From Desmodus rotundus (taxonomy: Eukaryota > Chordata > Mammalia > Chiroptera > Phyllostomidae): a DNA stretch of 64,000 nt. The notes beneath the pieces are model-generated. The model was not told the origin of the DNA. It saw only the letters and a list, made by a program, of their open reading frames with translations, and ran no database searches. The stretch spans positions 167,611,220 to 167,675,219 of the forward strand of contig NC_071390.1 in assembly GCF_022682495.2 (NCBI RefSeq). The letters run 5' to 3'. This document shows, in pieces, positions 23,828 to 35,099 of this stretch. Position 1 is the stretch's first letter. Each line of letters begins with the position of its first letter. The translations under genes and the position numbers were made by a program.

Positions 23828-23945
23828 CAATGGCTATTGAGGACCTACTATGTGCCAGGTCCTGGGCCACACACTTTGGTATAATGACTTAACCTTTATA
23901 ACAGGTTTCTGCAATGGGTGTTATCACCCACTTTGATGTGTACAG
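23828..23945 (-). repeat. MIR SINE fragment
   Basis: 'attgaggacctactatgtgc', 'caggtcctgggccacacact', 'aatgacttaacctttataac' and 'ggtgttatcacccactttga' match the reverse strand of the MIR 3' half. Confidence 0.7.
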
Positions 23946-24529
23946 CAGTGGTGGTTTAGATAGGTCAAGCACTTGGTTTGGGTTCTTACACCTTTAAGGG
24001 CTCCGCTTAGCATTAGGTCTGTTAGGTTCCAACACTGGGTGTTGGTGTTTGGGAATTGGCTCCATAATGGATGATAGAGGTAGAGATGAGATTGCTCCTT
24101 GCATCTCCAGACCTACCACAAAGACTGGCTCATAGTAGGACTCTGGTATGATGTACAGAATGTAGTCATAGCTTTATATTTGGGTGGCCCTTTCCAGGAT
24201 AGGACTGGAACATTCTTTATTTTATTCAACCAACCTCAGACCAAGTTTGCTGGGGGTAGGGGGGAGGTATCATCCAGTTTTATGAAATGAAGAAGCTGGA
24301 GCTCTGTTGTGGTTATGGAAGCTTCTGGAATTCAGGTCTTCTGACTATAGACCAAAGGGCACCATCGTCCATAGGGGGGCCTCATAATTTTTTATAAATT
24401 AAAATATGTACAATATAATGAATGATGCTCCTGTTGTTTTTTGTTACGTATGTGTGATAAGCATCTGGACAGAAAACCCAGAATTCACAGTCTGAGGGGA
24501 GTGGTTAGGGTTATAGCCATACAGAGACC

Positions 24530-24955
24530 TTTTTACACTTAAGATTTTTTTAAAACTCTTACCTATAATCAATATTTATTCTAAAAAACCTAGAAGATAC
24601 AGAGAAGCAAAATGGAATATGAAAACCACCCATTATATCCTCCACTTTAGAGATAAACATTTATATCATCTACACTTTTTTCTATGCATATATATTTTTT
24701 AAAAATGAGATCGTGTTCTTATAGCTTGCTTTTGAAATTTAATGTATTGTACACGTCTTTATGCATCAATAAATTACTTCTACATCATCATTTTTAATGG
24801 CTATAAAGTGACCTACTAAATGAACACACTATAATTTATTTAACCAATCCCTTATTGTCGGACATTTGGATTATTTCCAAATTTTTGCTGTAATAAAGCA
24901 GTATGACAATGAACACCCTTGAATATATATGTCTTTGTGTAATTCATCCTGACCC
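24530..24955. repeat. Old L1 (L1M/L1ME-type) 3' region
   Basis: 'gaaaaccacccattatatcc', 'tttttctatgcatatatatt', 'tcatttttaatggctataaa', 'ataatttatttaaccaatcc' and 'tcggacatttggattatttc' are phrases of an ancient mammalian L1 3' region. Similar copies occur at 40840-41080, 50370-50745 and 52590-52920. Confidence 0.6.
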
Positions 24956-25050
24956 ATCGTTTTACAGATGAATCTACGGAGACCCAGAGAGCTTATGACG
25001 TTTATCTGATGGGCAGAACTTGGACCAGAGCTAGTAGGTCCCTGACGAGC
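24956..25050 (-). repeat. MIR SINE fragment
   Basis: 'cgttttacagatgaatctac', 'ggagacccagagagcttatg' and 'gggcagaacttggaccagag' match the reverse MIR core. Confidence 0.6.
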
Positions 25051-25259
25051 TCTTTTCCTGTTACATCCATGGAGGCCCCTGAACGTCTTTGGTGGCCGTG
25101 GCTATGCCTCCCGTAGAAAGGGAGGGAGGGATTCCTGACCTGTGCTGGGCGTCATTCAGCAACAGAGCTAAGCTGTCCCCTGAAAAGAAAAGGCACATAA
25201 AAAAAAGACAGATATAGTTATTTTATGCTTTATAGGCATTAGGACAATTCTTTCTTTAA

Positions 25260-26310
25260 ACCCTTTTTCCCTCTTTCCTCTATAACATTATATTTCTCTA
25301 GTTTTCTGTCTGCTTCCCTGATTTTCTGTTCCTCCCTCCTTGCTGTCCCTTTTCCTGTCTTCCAATTGCCCACATTACTTGAGTTTATATCTTCAAATTT
25401 CTTCTCTCTCTACTCTTTTTCTATGTCATGGCTCCACCTACCACTTCCAGATAAATGACTCTCAGATCTAAACCTCACTCCAGAAGGTTCTCCCATAGGC
25501 CAGTTCTACATGTCTTAGGACCCTGTGGGCATCTTGCATTCCTGGGACCAGCACATCTAATGAAAGCCACCCCTTTCCTCAAGCTAGAAGTGACTCCTTC
25601 TTCATCTTCCCCTAATCTCCCCCATCTCACCAAGCCCAATTGCTTCTCTATTTCTGGCGCTTAGTCTTTCTTTCTGATTCCCACTACTGCTGCCCTGGTT
25701 CCGACATGTGTCACCTCTTGCCTGGACCATCGCAATGGCTCCTCGTCTGTGTGTTCCTGCGGCTCCTCTTCTGTTCCTGGCCAGTTCATCCTGCCCACGC
25801 TTGGCAAATAAATCTTGGAGGCCACTGCTCTGACCCACACTGTCTACTGAACAGATTCCAAAGCTGTGAGCCTGGCCTTGCCCACTCTTTGTCATCCGAC
25901 CCTGAACTACCTCCCTAGTCTCATGTACCGTGTTTCTCTGGAGTAGATATTGTGCATCATACTGGACTCCTGATGCTTTCTTAACACACCTGGCTCATAA
26001 CTGGCTCTGAGCCTCCATCGGGTCAGTTCCTGGGCTTTGAAGGGCTTGTCCCCATCAGACTTGTGAGATCCCAAAACAGGAATGCCACCTTTTCCATGAC
26101 ACCTTCCCTAGTTTCTTAAGCCTGAGGTGATCCCGGCCTCCGTTGGTTCACCGCCACCTGTTGCTGGCAGTACTGAGCCTGCACTACAGCCATGGTCTGT
26201 TCCTCTCAGGTTTTAAGCTGCTCAAGCAGACCCTTTCTCAAACCCTCTTCCGTCAACAGAAGTGTCTTCCCCATGCTAGGTTCTCAGAAAGTGTTTGTTG
26301 AGTAAATAGA
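25260..26310 (+). repeat. L2 LINE 3' region, fragmented
   Basis: Clear L2-like text: 'tctcaccaagcccaattgct', 'tgcctggaccatcgcaatgg', 'ctcctcgtctgtgtgttcct', 'ccactgctctgacccacact', then a 3' end 'gtttgttgagtaaatagatg'. The terminal TGAATG-type repeat is degraded. Confidence 0.6.
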
Positions 26311-26619
26311 TGAAAATAATTTAGGATTTAAGAAACTACATAAATTTATCAGAAATATGATTGTAGTATAAAAGAAATTTTAAGGGCTTGCTGTTTTTAA
26401 GTGAAAAGGAATAACAAACTTTCTATGTATTCATATTAGCTGCTACTTATCAAATCTCCTCCTTGCTCACTGATCTGGCAACGCACACGAAAGGGACTCA
26501 GATACCGCTGGTTAGAAGGTCAGTAGAGTTTTCTGGAAAGATCTACTATTGTAAGTAAGAACCAGATTCTCTGTCCTTAAAATATGCTCTGTCCCATGAC
26601 CTCTAGCAGAAAGGTCATA

Positions 26620-26722
26620 GGAATGGAGGCAGAACATTTGGCTTCTGTTACTTACAAACAGTGGAACTCTGGGCACCTTTTCTCATTTGTAACATAGCGA
26701 TGCCTATCATATTACATAAGAA
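26620..26722 (+). repeat. MIR SINE fragment
   Basis: 'ggcagaacatttggcttctg', 'actctgggcaccttttctca' and 'tttgtaacatagcgatgcct' resemble the MIR core. Diverged. Confidence 0.5.
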
Positions 26723-26724
26723 TT

Positions 26725-27009
26725 GCATTTGGCTGTTGGTAACAGACATTTGATATAGCAGCCTGGGAAAAAGAAAGATTTATTTATTTATTTATTTTTT
26801 GCCTTGAAAATTAAGTCTATAGAGAGGCCTATCAACGACGCAGGTTTTACTCTGTTTTCCTTCTTGGTGTGCATTTTTTCATCTTCAACGTAGTCTCACA
26901 GACCAAGGTGGCTGCTTGAGCTCCAGCTGTCATGTCAGCATTCCGAGCAAGAAGGAGGAAAGGACCAAGGTTACCTCCTCCTCTCTGAGAAAGTTCCCTT
27001 TCAAGTTTC
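26725..27009 (-). repeat. Old LTR/MER-type repeat fragment
   Basis: Text such as 'caaggtggctgcttgagctc', 'cagctgtcatgtcagcattc' and 'gaaggaggaaaggaccaagg' is the form of an old mammalian repeat in which 'aagatggccaccagcagctcc' occurs. A (TTTA)n patch lies at 26779-26801. Family and orientation are uncertain. The hAT-like element at 27010 abuts it. Confidence 0.4.
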
Positions 27010-27190
27010 CAGGGATGTCCAACCTTTTGGCATCCCTGGGCCACACTGGGAGAAGGGTTGTCTTGGGCCACACATTAAATACATTGTGACACATAATCAT
27101 AAAAAAAATCTCATCATGTTTCAAGTAAATTTATGATTTTGTGTTAGACTGCATTCACAGCCATCCTGGGCTGCAGGTTGGACACCCCTG
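27010..27190 (+). mobile_element. Short TIR DNA element, copy 1 (hAT-like)
   Basis: Terminal inverted repeats CAGGGATGTCCAACC (left) and GGTTGGACACCCCTG (right) match at 14 of 15 positions. The body reads 'ccctgggccacactgggaga', 'ttgggccacacattaaatac' and 'tttatgattttgtgttagac'. It is the same family as 31254-31461. It has no coding capacity. I could not find a clean TSD, so the superfamily call is tentative. Confidence 0.7.
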
Positions 27191-28905
27191 CTAAACAGTT
27201 TAAAAGCGTTTTTCCAGAAGGGCCACCCAACAACTTTGGCTTAGAGCTGATGCTATACTTCTCAGCTCCAGCTACATGTTTGAAACATGTGAAATCTTTT
27301 AAAAACTACCTACGCTTAGGCCTCACAACAAATGAATTAAGCCGAATCTCTGTGGTTGGGGTCAGGACATGGTCTTTAAAAATGATCCTGGGTGACTGAA
27401 TTGTGTAGCTAAGGATGAGACCCCCTGAGCTGGGCACCCACATAATTGATAACCCAAATGGGGACCCTTGAGAGTGAAAGAGGGACAGCTGGCTTCAGCT
27501 GCGCCTGTCTTGGGCAAACTCAGAGATACAGTGACCCAAATTGTAATTCACCTCTTCCCTTATCTGTGCGGTAGCTAGGCACTGAGTTTTCTGCTGCTCT
27601 GGAATGAGAAGAAAGAAGGGGAGAGAAGATAGTGGTTAGGCCTTCTGGGTTTCCTTCCATTCCTACCCAAGGTTTGGGGCAGGATTAAGTGAGATGTACA
27701 TTCATGAACTCGCTTTGTAAGCTGCAATGTGTCAAAGTATTTGGAAATAAGAATGCCACAGCTTAGTACAAATAAGTACACCTGATGGCCAGAAGGAGCC
27801 CAGTTTGGATTCACGTAGCACATGTTGGATTAATTCAGTGCCATGAATTCATTTTGTTAACAAACGCTCACTGGGAGGTGGTGGCTTCTGGTGGTTTTAT
27901 AGAGTGTGAACTCTGGGGGCTGATAGAGCACCCTGGCTTTGAACTCTCTTCAACATCTCTATGATGGCATTTAGCGCCAAGGGTCATTACCATGGTTACA
28001 TGGAAAGGGTTTAAATTGGAGCTTGGCTTGTAGTGAATATTCAATAAGTGGCCATTTACTATTCATATGATTACTTTGGGAGATGCCAATAAAAAGATTA
28101 CCTTTCCTGTCTTTCAAGAGTCTACAGTGTCAGAGGTGTTTTCAGGCCCAGGAGCCCTTTCTCCTCTCCTGATGTCTGGGAACTGAGCCTCAGAAAGAGG
28201 GAATTACAGATTCAAAGGTCTTCCCATTCCCCAAGGCCCCCTGTCCTAACTGACCCCCCCAGCAAGGGGCTGCATTGAATTACCAGTGGGGATCAGCCTA
28301 ATAGCCAGAATGACATCCATTATTTCTGTGACTTGATCCACATGTTGGGAGGTTTGTGTATTTGAAATAACCTTTGCCTGTGGCTGTTCTGTCTCCAGTG
28401 AGTCCTCCTTCTGGCCACTGTGCTCCCGTGTAATCTCCCTTTCCATCCACTCAGTTGCTAACTTGTAAATTTTCTTCCCTGGAGCCTGCTCCTCTAATCT
28501 TGCCTTCCCTGTGTTTTGCTGTAGTCTTGTCTTCCTTTATTCATTCTGCATTGCTTTTATCTCCTTACCTTTCCGCCTGCTGAGTGTAAACAAACCTTAA
28601 GGCAAAAAAAAAAAAAATTGAAGCTGGGCAGGATGCTTCCTAGCTCCCTTGAAGGGGAAAACACAGTTTAAACCTAAGAGACTGCACTTGACTGTTGGCA
28701 GTCAAAATCCAATACTTTCTACTTGGAGCGTCACCGCCAGCCCAATGCTAAGATGCCTGGAAAAAGTAAGGAGAGTTCTGTAGGGAGTAGAGTGCATAAG
28801 GAAACTGCTTTTGAACAAATTTTTGACTTTGTTGATAGACAACCATTACAAAGCCTGAGATTGTCATCCTAGAGATGATACTTCTAATTTGGGGCTGATT
28901 CTTCC
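27191..28905. other. Mostly unique sequence
   Basis: No gene. A possible MIR trace is at 27890-28050 ('agtgaatattcaataagtgg'). A 14-nt A run lies near 28604-28617. Confidence 0.4.
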
Positions 28906-28908
28906 GGG

Positions 28909-29120
28909 CAGGGGTTAGCAGACATTTGCTGTGAAAAGCCAAGTGGGAAATTGCTTAGGCTTTTCAGGCCTTGCTTTGTCTCTGGCAACTACTCAGCTCT
29001 GCACACACCATGCAAAAGCAGCCATAGGCAATGAGTGAAGCATGAGCATGGCTGTGTATCAATAAAACTTTATTTATGGCTACAACAATCTGAACTCCAT
29101 ATTTTGATTGCCAAAGAGAG
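28909..29120. mobile_element. hAT (Charlie-type) element, decayed copy
   Basis: Same family as 20350-20590: 'caggggttagcagacatttg', 'ttttcaggccttgctttgtc', 'aaaagcagccataggcaatg' and 'caataaaactttatttatgg'. The right terminus is degraded, so the end is approximate. Confidence 0.65.
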
Positions 29121-29259
29121 AGCATCGGTGGCACTACAGGTAGAAAGTATTAAACTCTGGGCTTGGGGGTGATAAGGATGTGTCATCGTGACTCTGGAGA
29201 CAGGTCTCTCAATAACCTGTTTTGGGGTACCTCTTGGAGATTTACAGTGTACACATTAA

Positions 29260-30235
29260 CTTCTGAGAAGGCTTGTCCTTAAAAACAGCAGCCACAAAAT
29301 ACAAACCCTTGATTAGGTCGATTAACCTGTCATTTCTTAAACACGTGCATGACTTCAAGAGACCGTTAACAAAAGCAGTACCATTCAAATTAGGCGGCAT
29401 GGGAGTCTGCAGTTGCTCTTTGGAAAATGGCCAGTCTCCGGTGTTTCAACTCATGCCATCGAAAGATAAACACGCAAGAAATGCGTCTTCATGAAGCTTC
29501 CAATCTAGGGGAGAGAGAGAAAGGCAAGGACTTATTTTATACTGACATTTGTTTTATTGCTATTTGATGTTACCTAACATATTATATTTTATTAGCAAAT
29601 TATGAGCCATTGGAAAATGTGTGGACTTAAGCTGCCTTTTTAATTAGATTATTTTATTAATTTTTTCACAATTTATTTCAATAGCAACAGATCACTGGAA
29701 TGGAAAGGCAACTTAATGGAGGAATCTGCTTCAATTACAGATATTTGGCTTCCTCTGTGCTCGCTACATAACGAGAGATGTACATAGAATTCTAGTTTTC
29801 CATATAGCAGCACACATATTAGTGGATTGATTTAATTTATTAGCGAAGTTAATGACTTGTTAGCCTCTTTGGCGTTGTTTGGGAGAATAATCAGCTCTCC
29901 TGAAATAATGCGTTTTGAGCCGCTCACTCTGCAGGACCCTATGTAGAGCTGCCCAGTGCAGGAAGCACTTTGACCTCTCATTTGCACACACACGGTCTTC
30001 TCGTCCAAACATCGCACCTCGTTTCTGATGCCCTGGGTGATGAGTGCCTCTGTCTCCACGGTGCACCCCAACCCCAAGTGAAACTTTCGTAGCCCGCATG
30101 GCTTATATTTTCACCAGTCATCCCAAATGCATCCTCAGCATGAAAAAAGATCTGTCCAGCTCTTGAATGTGATATAAAAGAGCAGAAATGTAATATCATT
30201 TACACTGGTAGGCAAATGACCTATAGTGCCAGGGC
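29260..30235. other. AT-rich unique stretch, candidate regulatory DNA
   Basis: No repeat and no gene recognised. 29560-29840 is rich in homeodomain-type cores (tttttaattagattattt near 29637) and carries a CCAAT-type ATTGG (29610s). This kind of text is typical of developmental enhancers, but it is an inference only. Confidence 0.35.
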
Positions 30236-30369
30236 ATTGCCAGGGCCTTGAGAGTAAACGATTTCCTTTCCCTTACAGCTTGTGACAATCACATCCAGAC
30301 TTTCAGAGCACTTTTATAGTGTGCATGTTGCCCTTTTAACTGTTAAAGACTTTGGCAACCTCATCAGGA

Positions 30370-30510
30370 AAAATATCCTTTGCACTTGAGGCAGTGAAAC
30401 CCAGAGGTGCTGGAGAAGGTACCTGAGGACTCCCAGCTAGAAGGAGGTGAAGCTGGGGTTTGAACTGCACTCTCAACTCCAGATTCTCCCAATTCTATTG
30501 GTTGCCTTCT
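30370..30510 (-). repeat. MIR SINE fragment
   Basis: 'cctgaggactcccagctaga', 'aggaggtgaagctggggttt' and 'gaactgcactctcaactcca' match the reverse MIR core around its tRNA-like part. Confidence 0.65.
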
Positions 30511-30679
30511 CAGAGATGGACATCCCTTGGTTGGTCAGGTAATAATGAATGTATCAATACTGCATGTTTAAATGACATCTGTGATGTCTGCCACCATAGA
30601 TTCACCCAATATCTAACATTCTTTTCTCTGTACTCTTGAAACTCCATCTTGATAAATGCAGAGCTCTTAAGAAAACTTT

Positions 30680-30888
30680 CATTAGAAAATGTTTCAAAAA
30701 TATTCAAGAGTAGAGGGAAGAGTATAATTACTCCCTATGATCCAATTTCCCAGTTTTAACAATTAACAGCACGTGGGTGAGCTTGTTGCAACTATACCCC
30801 CCACCTCAACTGGATTAATTTGAAAATCCCAGATGCCGAATCACTTCTTCTGTAAATACTTGAGGATATGGCTCTAAGAAATAAAGTT
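30680..30888. repeat. Old L1 3' region, left part (interrupted)
   Basis: 'tccaatttcccagttttaac', 'aacagcacgtgggtgagctt', 'aaatcccagatgccgaatca' and 'tcttctgtaaatacttgagg' are consecutive phrases of an old L1 3' region that resumes at 31570. Left boundary is approximate. Confidence 0.6.
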
Positions 30889-31253
30889 TTTTGATTATTT
30901 TGTGCTGCATAACAAACCACCTCCAAAGGCAGTGGCTTCAAACGATAGTTGATTGCTATCTCGCCTGGTTCTGTGGTTTGATTTGGCTCATTTGGGCAGT
31001 TATCAGGTAGGGTCTCTCATGATTATAATCAGATTTCATGTGGGGTCCAGTCATCTTAAGATAAGACTGGGCTGGCTAAGCCAGGTGGCTCACTCCTGTG
31101 ACCGTCAGCTGGGAAGTCCGGTGGCGCTGTTGACTCCAGTTCGTACAGATGATCTCTCCACGTGGCTTGGGCTTCTCCCATCATAAGTGCTTGGTTCCAA
31201 GAGGGAAAGTCCCAAGAATAAGAATTCTAAGACACAGGGGTAGAAGCTGTAAG
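30889..31253. repeat. LTR/MER-type repeat inside the L1, left part
   Basis: 'tgtgctgcataacaaaccac', 'gcagtggcttcaaacgatag' and 'gtggtttgatttggctcatt' belong to an old mammalian repeat of the '...taacaaa(t)caccaca...agtggcttaaaac...' type. It separates two halves of the L1 3' region and is itself split by 31254-31461. Confidence 0.5.
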
Positions 31254-31461
31254 CAGGGGTGTCCAACCTTTTGGTGTCTCTGGGCCACACTGGAAGCAGA
31301 AGAGTTGTCTTGGGCCACACATTAAATACATTGGGGCACATAATCACACACACACAAAAAATCGCATCATGTTTTAAGTAAATTTACGATTTTGTGTTGG
31401 GCCTCATTCATAACCATCCTGAGCTGCACATGGCCCGTGGGCCACGGGTTGGACACCCTTG
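31254..31461 (+). mobile_element. Short TIR DNA element, copy 2 (hAT-like)
   Basis: CAGGGGTGTCCAACC at the left and GGTTGGACACCCTTG at the right form the terminal inverted repeats. The body is closely similar to 27010-27190 and in the same orientation, with a (CA)n-like patch at 31347-31355 and a GC-rich 'ggcccgtgggccacgggt' near the right end. It lies inside an older repeat. Flanks show at most a 5-bp match (gtaag / gcaag), so a hAT-type 8-bp TSD is not demonstrated. Confidence 0.7.
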
Positions 31462-31566
31462 CAAGGCTTCTTACAATCAAGTTTTGGAGGTCATGACCAT
31501 GGCTTCCATCACATTCCACTGGAGAAGGGGGCCACTGGGGCCATGCCAGAGCCAACGGAGGAGAAC
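31462..31566. repeat. LTR/MER-type repeat inside the L1, right part
   Basis: Continuation of 30889-31253: 'aaggcttcttacaatcaagt' and 'catggcttccatcacattcc'. Ends where the L1 text resumes. Confidence 0.45.
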
Positions 31567-31569
31567 CTA

Positions 31570-31985
31570 AGAAATTCAGAATAATCCCTTAATAGCACAG
31601 ATATCCACTTAGTGTTCAAATCGCCCCATTTGAATGACTGGTATCTTATATTTGGTTTGCTCAAAGAAGGGTCAAAATCTGGCCCCTACTGCATTTGGTG
31701 GACATGGTTTTTATGGTGTTATTTTTTTAAATCTAAGATACTCCTTTTTTAATTCTTTGCTTGAAATTTGTTTGTTGAAGAGGCAGGTTGTTTGTCTGGC
31801 TGAATTTCCCACAGTCTGGATTTTGTTGCTTGCATCCCCATGTTCCTCTGGTCCTTTCCTATTTTTCTCTTGGAAACTGTTAGATTCTGAAGCTTGATCG
31901 AGTTCAGGTCCGTGATTTTGGTGGTAACACTTCATAGGTGGTGATGTGTACTTTTTATTGCATCACACCAGGAGGGACAAAATCA
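31570..31985. repeat. Old L1 3' region, right part
   Basis: 'gatatccacttagtgttcaa', 'gaagaggcaggttgtttgtc', 'gaatttcccacagtctggat', 'ttgcttgcatccccatgttc' and 'cttcataggtggtgatgtgt' continue the L1 phrases seen at 30680-30888 in the correct order. Confidence 0.65.
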
Positions 31986-32114
31986 GTTGGTCTCTCTTTG
32001 GCGAAGTTAAAATTGATTTGTGGGTTCAGGTGTTGAATTACTCCAATTGAGCTTTTTAGAAAAAGCTTTTAAACAGTTGCCTCCATTTTGCAGGCTCAGG
32101 AAGTGGAATGAATC

Positions 32115-32300
32115 TATATTTGTATCTCTCTGTCTGCATTTACTGTGTGGTAACCATGTGCCAGACATCCTATCAGAGACTCTACACAAATCAACTGATT
32201 TGTTTTTCGTAACAACCCTAGAAAAGAGGCATTATGATCATCCCCACTTTGTAGAGAAGGAAACTAAGGCACATACCCCTGTGCCTGCCTTCCAGATAGT
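32115..32300 (-). repeat. MIR SINE fragment
   Basis: 'taaccatgtgccagacatcc', 'cgtaacaaccctagaaaaga', 'tcatccccactttgtagaga' and 'aggaaactaaggcacatacc' match the reverse strand of MIR. Confidence 0.7.
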
Positions 32301-32837
32301 GGGTGCCTTCTGCTGAAGTCTCTATTACAAAAAGGGTCCATTCTCATTTTTAGGGTTCCTGGGGGAAAGGGAATGAGGTCAATGGGAAGGTAAAACAAAG
32401 GATTCATCCTTTCAGTTGCCTCCTCTTAAAATCCAGAAGCTGGTGAGGCTAATTCTGCCCCAGCTTCCCAATGTCGGAGAATAAGTTATTTAGCAATGAC
32501 ACTCCCCCCTTTGCTTTATTCATTGTGGAATAGGGTCAGCAGGGTGTGGCCCAGGACCTCTGCAAAGGATGTGGGGATGATGCCCCATTTCCACTTGTGT
32601 TACTTGCGTTACCCAGACACTGGGTGCTGCAGGAGGCTCAGAAACGGCAATTTTATTTTAAAGAAAATATTTTCAAATGCAATTTGCAGTTTATACATAA
32701 AGAGTAATGAGCAAAATGGATGCAGCTGTCTTTCAAATTAACCCTGCAATGCTACCCTGGTTTGCTTTCTTAACGAAGTGATAATGTAGGCAGCTCTTGT
32801 GCCTTTTGTCAGGACTTTGGAGCCCAGAGCCCTCTGG

Positions 32838-32877
32838 AGCTAGAGAGAGCGAGAGAGAGCGAGAGAGAGTGAGAGAG

Positions 32878-32940
<63 letters not shown>
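32838..32940. repeat. (GA)n microsatellite
   Basis: About 100 bp of GA repeat. The left half is punctuated by regularly spaced GAGAGC/GAGAGT units of about 10 bp, and the right half is pure (GA)n. The Ser/Leu-rich minus-strand frames at 32809-33159 are translations of this tract, not genes. Confidence 0.9.
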
Positions 32941-32943
<3 letters not shown>

Positions 32944-32944
32944 G

Positions 32945-34890
32945 GCTAAAAGGTACACACATGCCTGGTGGTGCCTGGCATCTATAGCTGCTGTAGCTGA
33001 GAAAGAAATGTCTGGAAAGAGCAGAACCCAAGAAAAGCACAGCGGGAGTGCTCCTACTTGAGCATGCGCAGCAAGGGGGGGACCCCCGTGGAGGCCTGAA
33101 GGGCACTGCTTGGAAGCAGGAACACTTCCCTTTCTCCAGGGGACACCTTTGAAGGACACAGCAGCATTTCTTGCAAGTCTGTGCAGCTATTCAGAGCCAT
33201 CTTGGTCCTGGACGTCCAGTCTCATGTGGTCTAAAGGAGATGAGGTGCTCTGCCAACCTGGGGAGGCTGCTCTCTGCCTTCTCACGCAGGTGCTCCCACA
33301 CTGGTAGTGGCCGAATGGAGCCAGCTCTACCTTCCCTGGAGGACTTGACGTTCTGGGGTCCCGACCTTTCCCTGTGCTTAGTGTGCACCCAGCTGTGTGG
33401 GTCCCTGGGCTCATGGGCATTGCCCATTACAAAGCCAGTTTTTTAATCATGTTGCAAAGGGAGAGACTAGTTTAGAAGATGCAATTTCTTGGCATTTCTA
33501 GCACTTGCCCTTAGTTATTTTAAAGGACACAGAATGACTTAGATAATATTAAGTCCCTTTGCAAAGACAGAGAGACAGACATGCATGCAGACACATTCAC
33601 ATGGTTTAATGTTTTGGTATTCCGATTGCTGTCACTCCAAGCAGACACCATGATGGTACTTGTGACATAGGGAAAGAGGGCGGACACCTCAGGTATAACT
33701 CAGGGACACAGATTCCCAAGAAGTTTCCTTGGTCTTATGAAGGAGACAGGATTCACTTAGAGGCATCTAATGGCTTTCCGCATGTGCAGCCTAAGTTCTG
33801 TTCGTGGGCAATGGAGGGTGGTGGCTGCCACATGCGGCATCCAAGTTAACTCAAACATATTGGCCACTCAGGGCCAGGGCATTTTTACTGACCTAGCACT
33901 TGCCTCATTAAGAGTGTGATGGCATTTTATGTGAAGCACTGTGGTGGTTGCTTATTACTTAAAATATTTTTCTGTAGCATGAGCCTTTCCCACGGACAAA
34001 GAGCCCTGATACAGCGTTTCTTTGCCTCGTGTCTTGTGACTTAGGAATTGAGCCTTATTTCTGTGTGAGAACAGCAGGGAGAAGAAGGAAGGAAGGAAAG
34101 AAAGTAGTGAACAGTACATTAGAGTTGATTTGAATAAATCATTGTTGAAAGGTTTGCTTTTCCTCTCATGCATTCTTTCTGAAGCTAAGGGGATTGGCCA
34201 CACTGTCTGGTTGGAGGCCATGGAGGCCACTGTGAGGTCCGCCTTCATCTCTGGGTAGCGGTGCGAAGTCTCAGGTGGGGCAAACTCCTCAGCCATGATG
34301 TAATGAGAGTTTCTACCTCACGCTTGTATGTCATTCACACAAGTGGAGCATCATGGGAGCTGGGCTAGATTGATGTCCCCTCCAAGAATAGCACTGATTA
34401 TAGAACAGATTTTCCCATATACAGAGCCATTTTTAATTCACTGCCTACCACAGCTGCCAGCCTGCGGAGATAATTCCTTCTAGCAGAATAGCTCTAGATT
34501 ATTATAGGGAAATCAAATTTGCATAAAAGCACTCTCTCTTCTCTCTTTCTCTCTCTCGACTCTCTCTTCCTCTTTCCTTCTCTCTGTAAGTTACTAAACA
34601 GATACTGTCAATTACTTTTGTTGGAAGAGCTTTTTCAGGGGAGGGAAAAATTTTTTTGAAAAACACCACATAAAAACTTTCTATACAACTTTAAAAGATG
34701 TTGAGGACTAACATTCAGTGTGACAGTTCATGTTTGATACATGCTTCACTGTATTCAAAGTGCCTTTCAGTTCAACATACTTTGTTTTGTTCCATTTTGA
34801 TTGAGCACAGGCCCTGGGGACATAGAGCTGAATGGCCCTCGCTTTTGAAAAGCTTATTTTATTTGACTCATGGAAAAATTGCCTGAAATA
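32945..34890. other. Mostly unique sequence
   Basis: No gene. A (GGAA)n patch is at 34082-34100 and a CT-rich patch at 34530-34590. Overlapping frames at 33110-33446 on both strands have no recognisable domain. Confidence 0.4.
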
Positions 34891-34894
34891 AATA

Positions 34895-34985
34895 AGGCAG
34901 ACATCATTAGGTCCACTTTACAGATGGGGAAACCAAGGCCCAGAGGTGTTTAAATGACCTTTTGCAAGTGCTCTTGGCTGAAGGA
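34895..34985 (-). repeat. MIR SINE fragment
   Basis: 'aggtccactttacagatggg', 'gaaaccaaggcccagaggtg' and 'gaccttttgcaagtgctctt' match the reverse MIR core. Confidence 0.65.
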
Positions 34986-35099
34986 TTGAGAACTGGAACC
35001 ATTCTTTAGAGTCATTTGGGCTTGTTCTGGGGCACCATGATGTCACTCAGGGGGCAAAGGTTGCAGCTGAAAACTGGCAGCTGGTAGTTGCTCGGCCAA

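Noticed and set aside
31246..31469. 8-bp TSD proving a hAT insertion at 31254-31461
   Set aside because: The flanks gctgtaag and caaggctt do not match; at most 5 bases (gtaag/gcaag) can be aligned, so the superfamily stays tentative.
32809..33159. Minus-strand frames rich in Ser-Leu repeats (88-116 residues)
   Set aside because: They translate the (GA)n microsatellite; no real protein.
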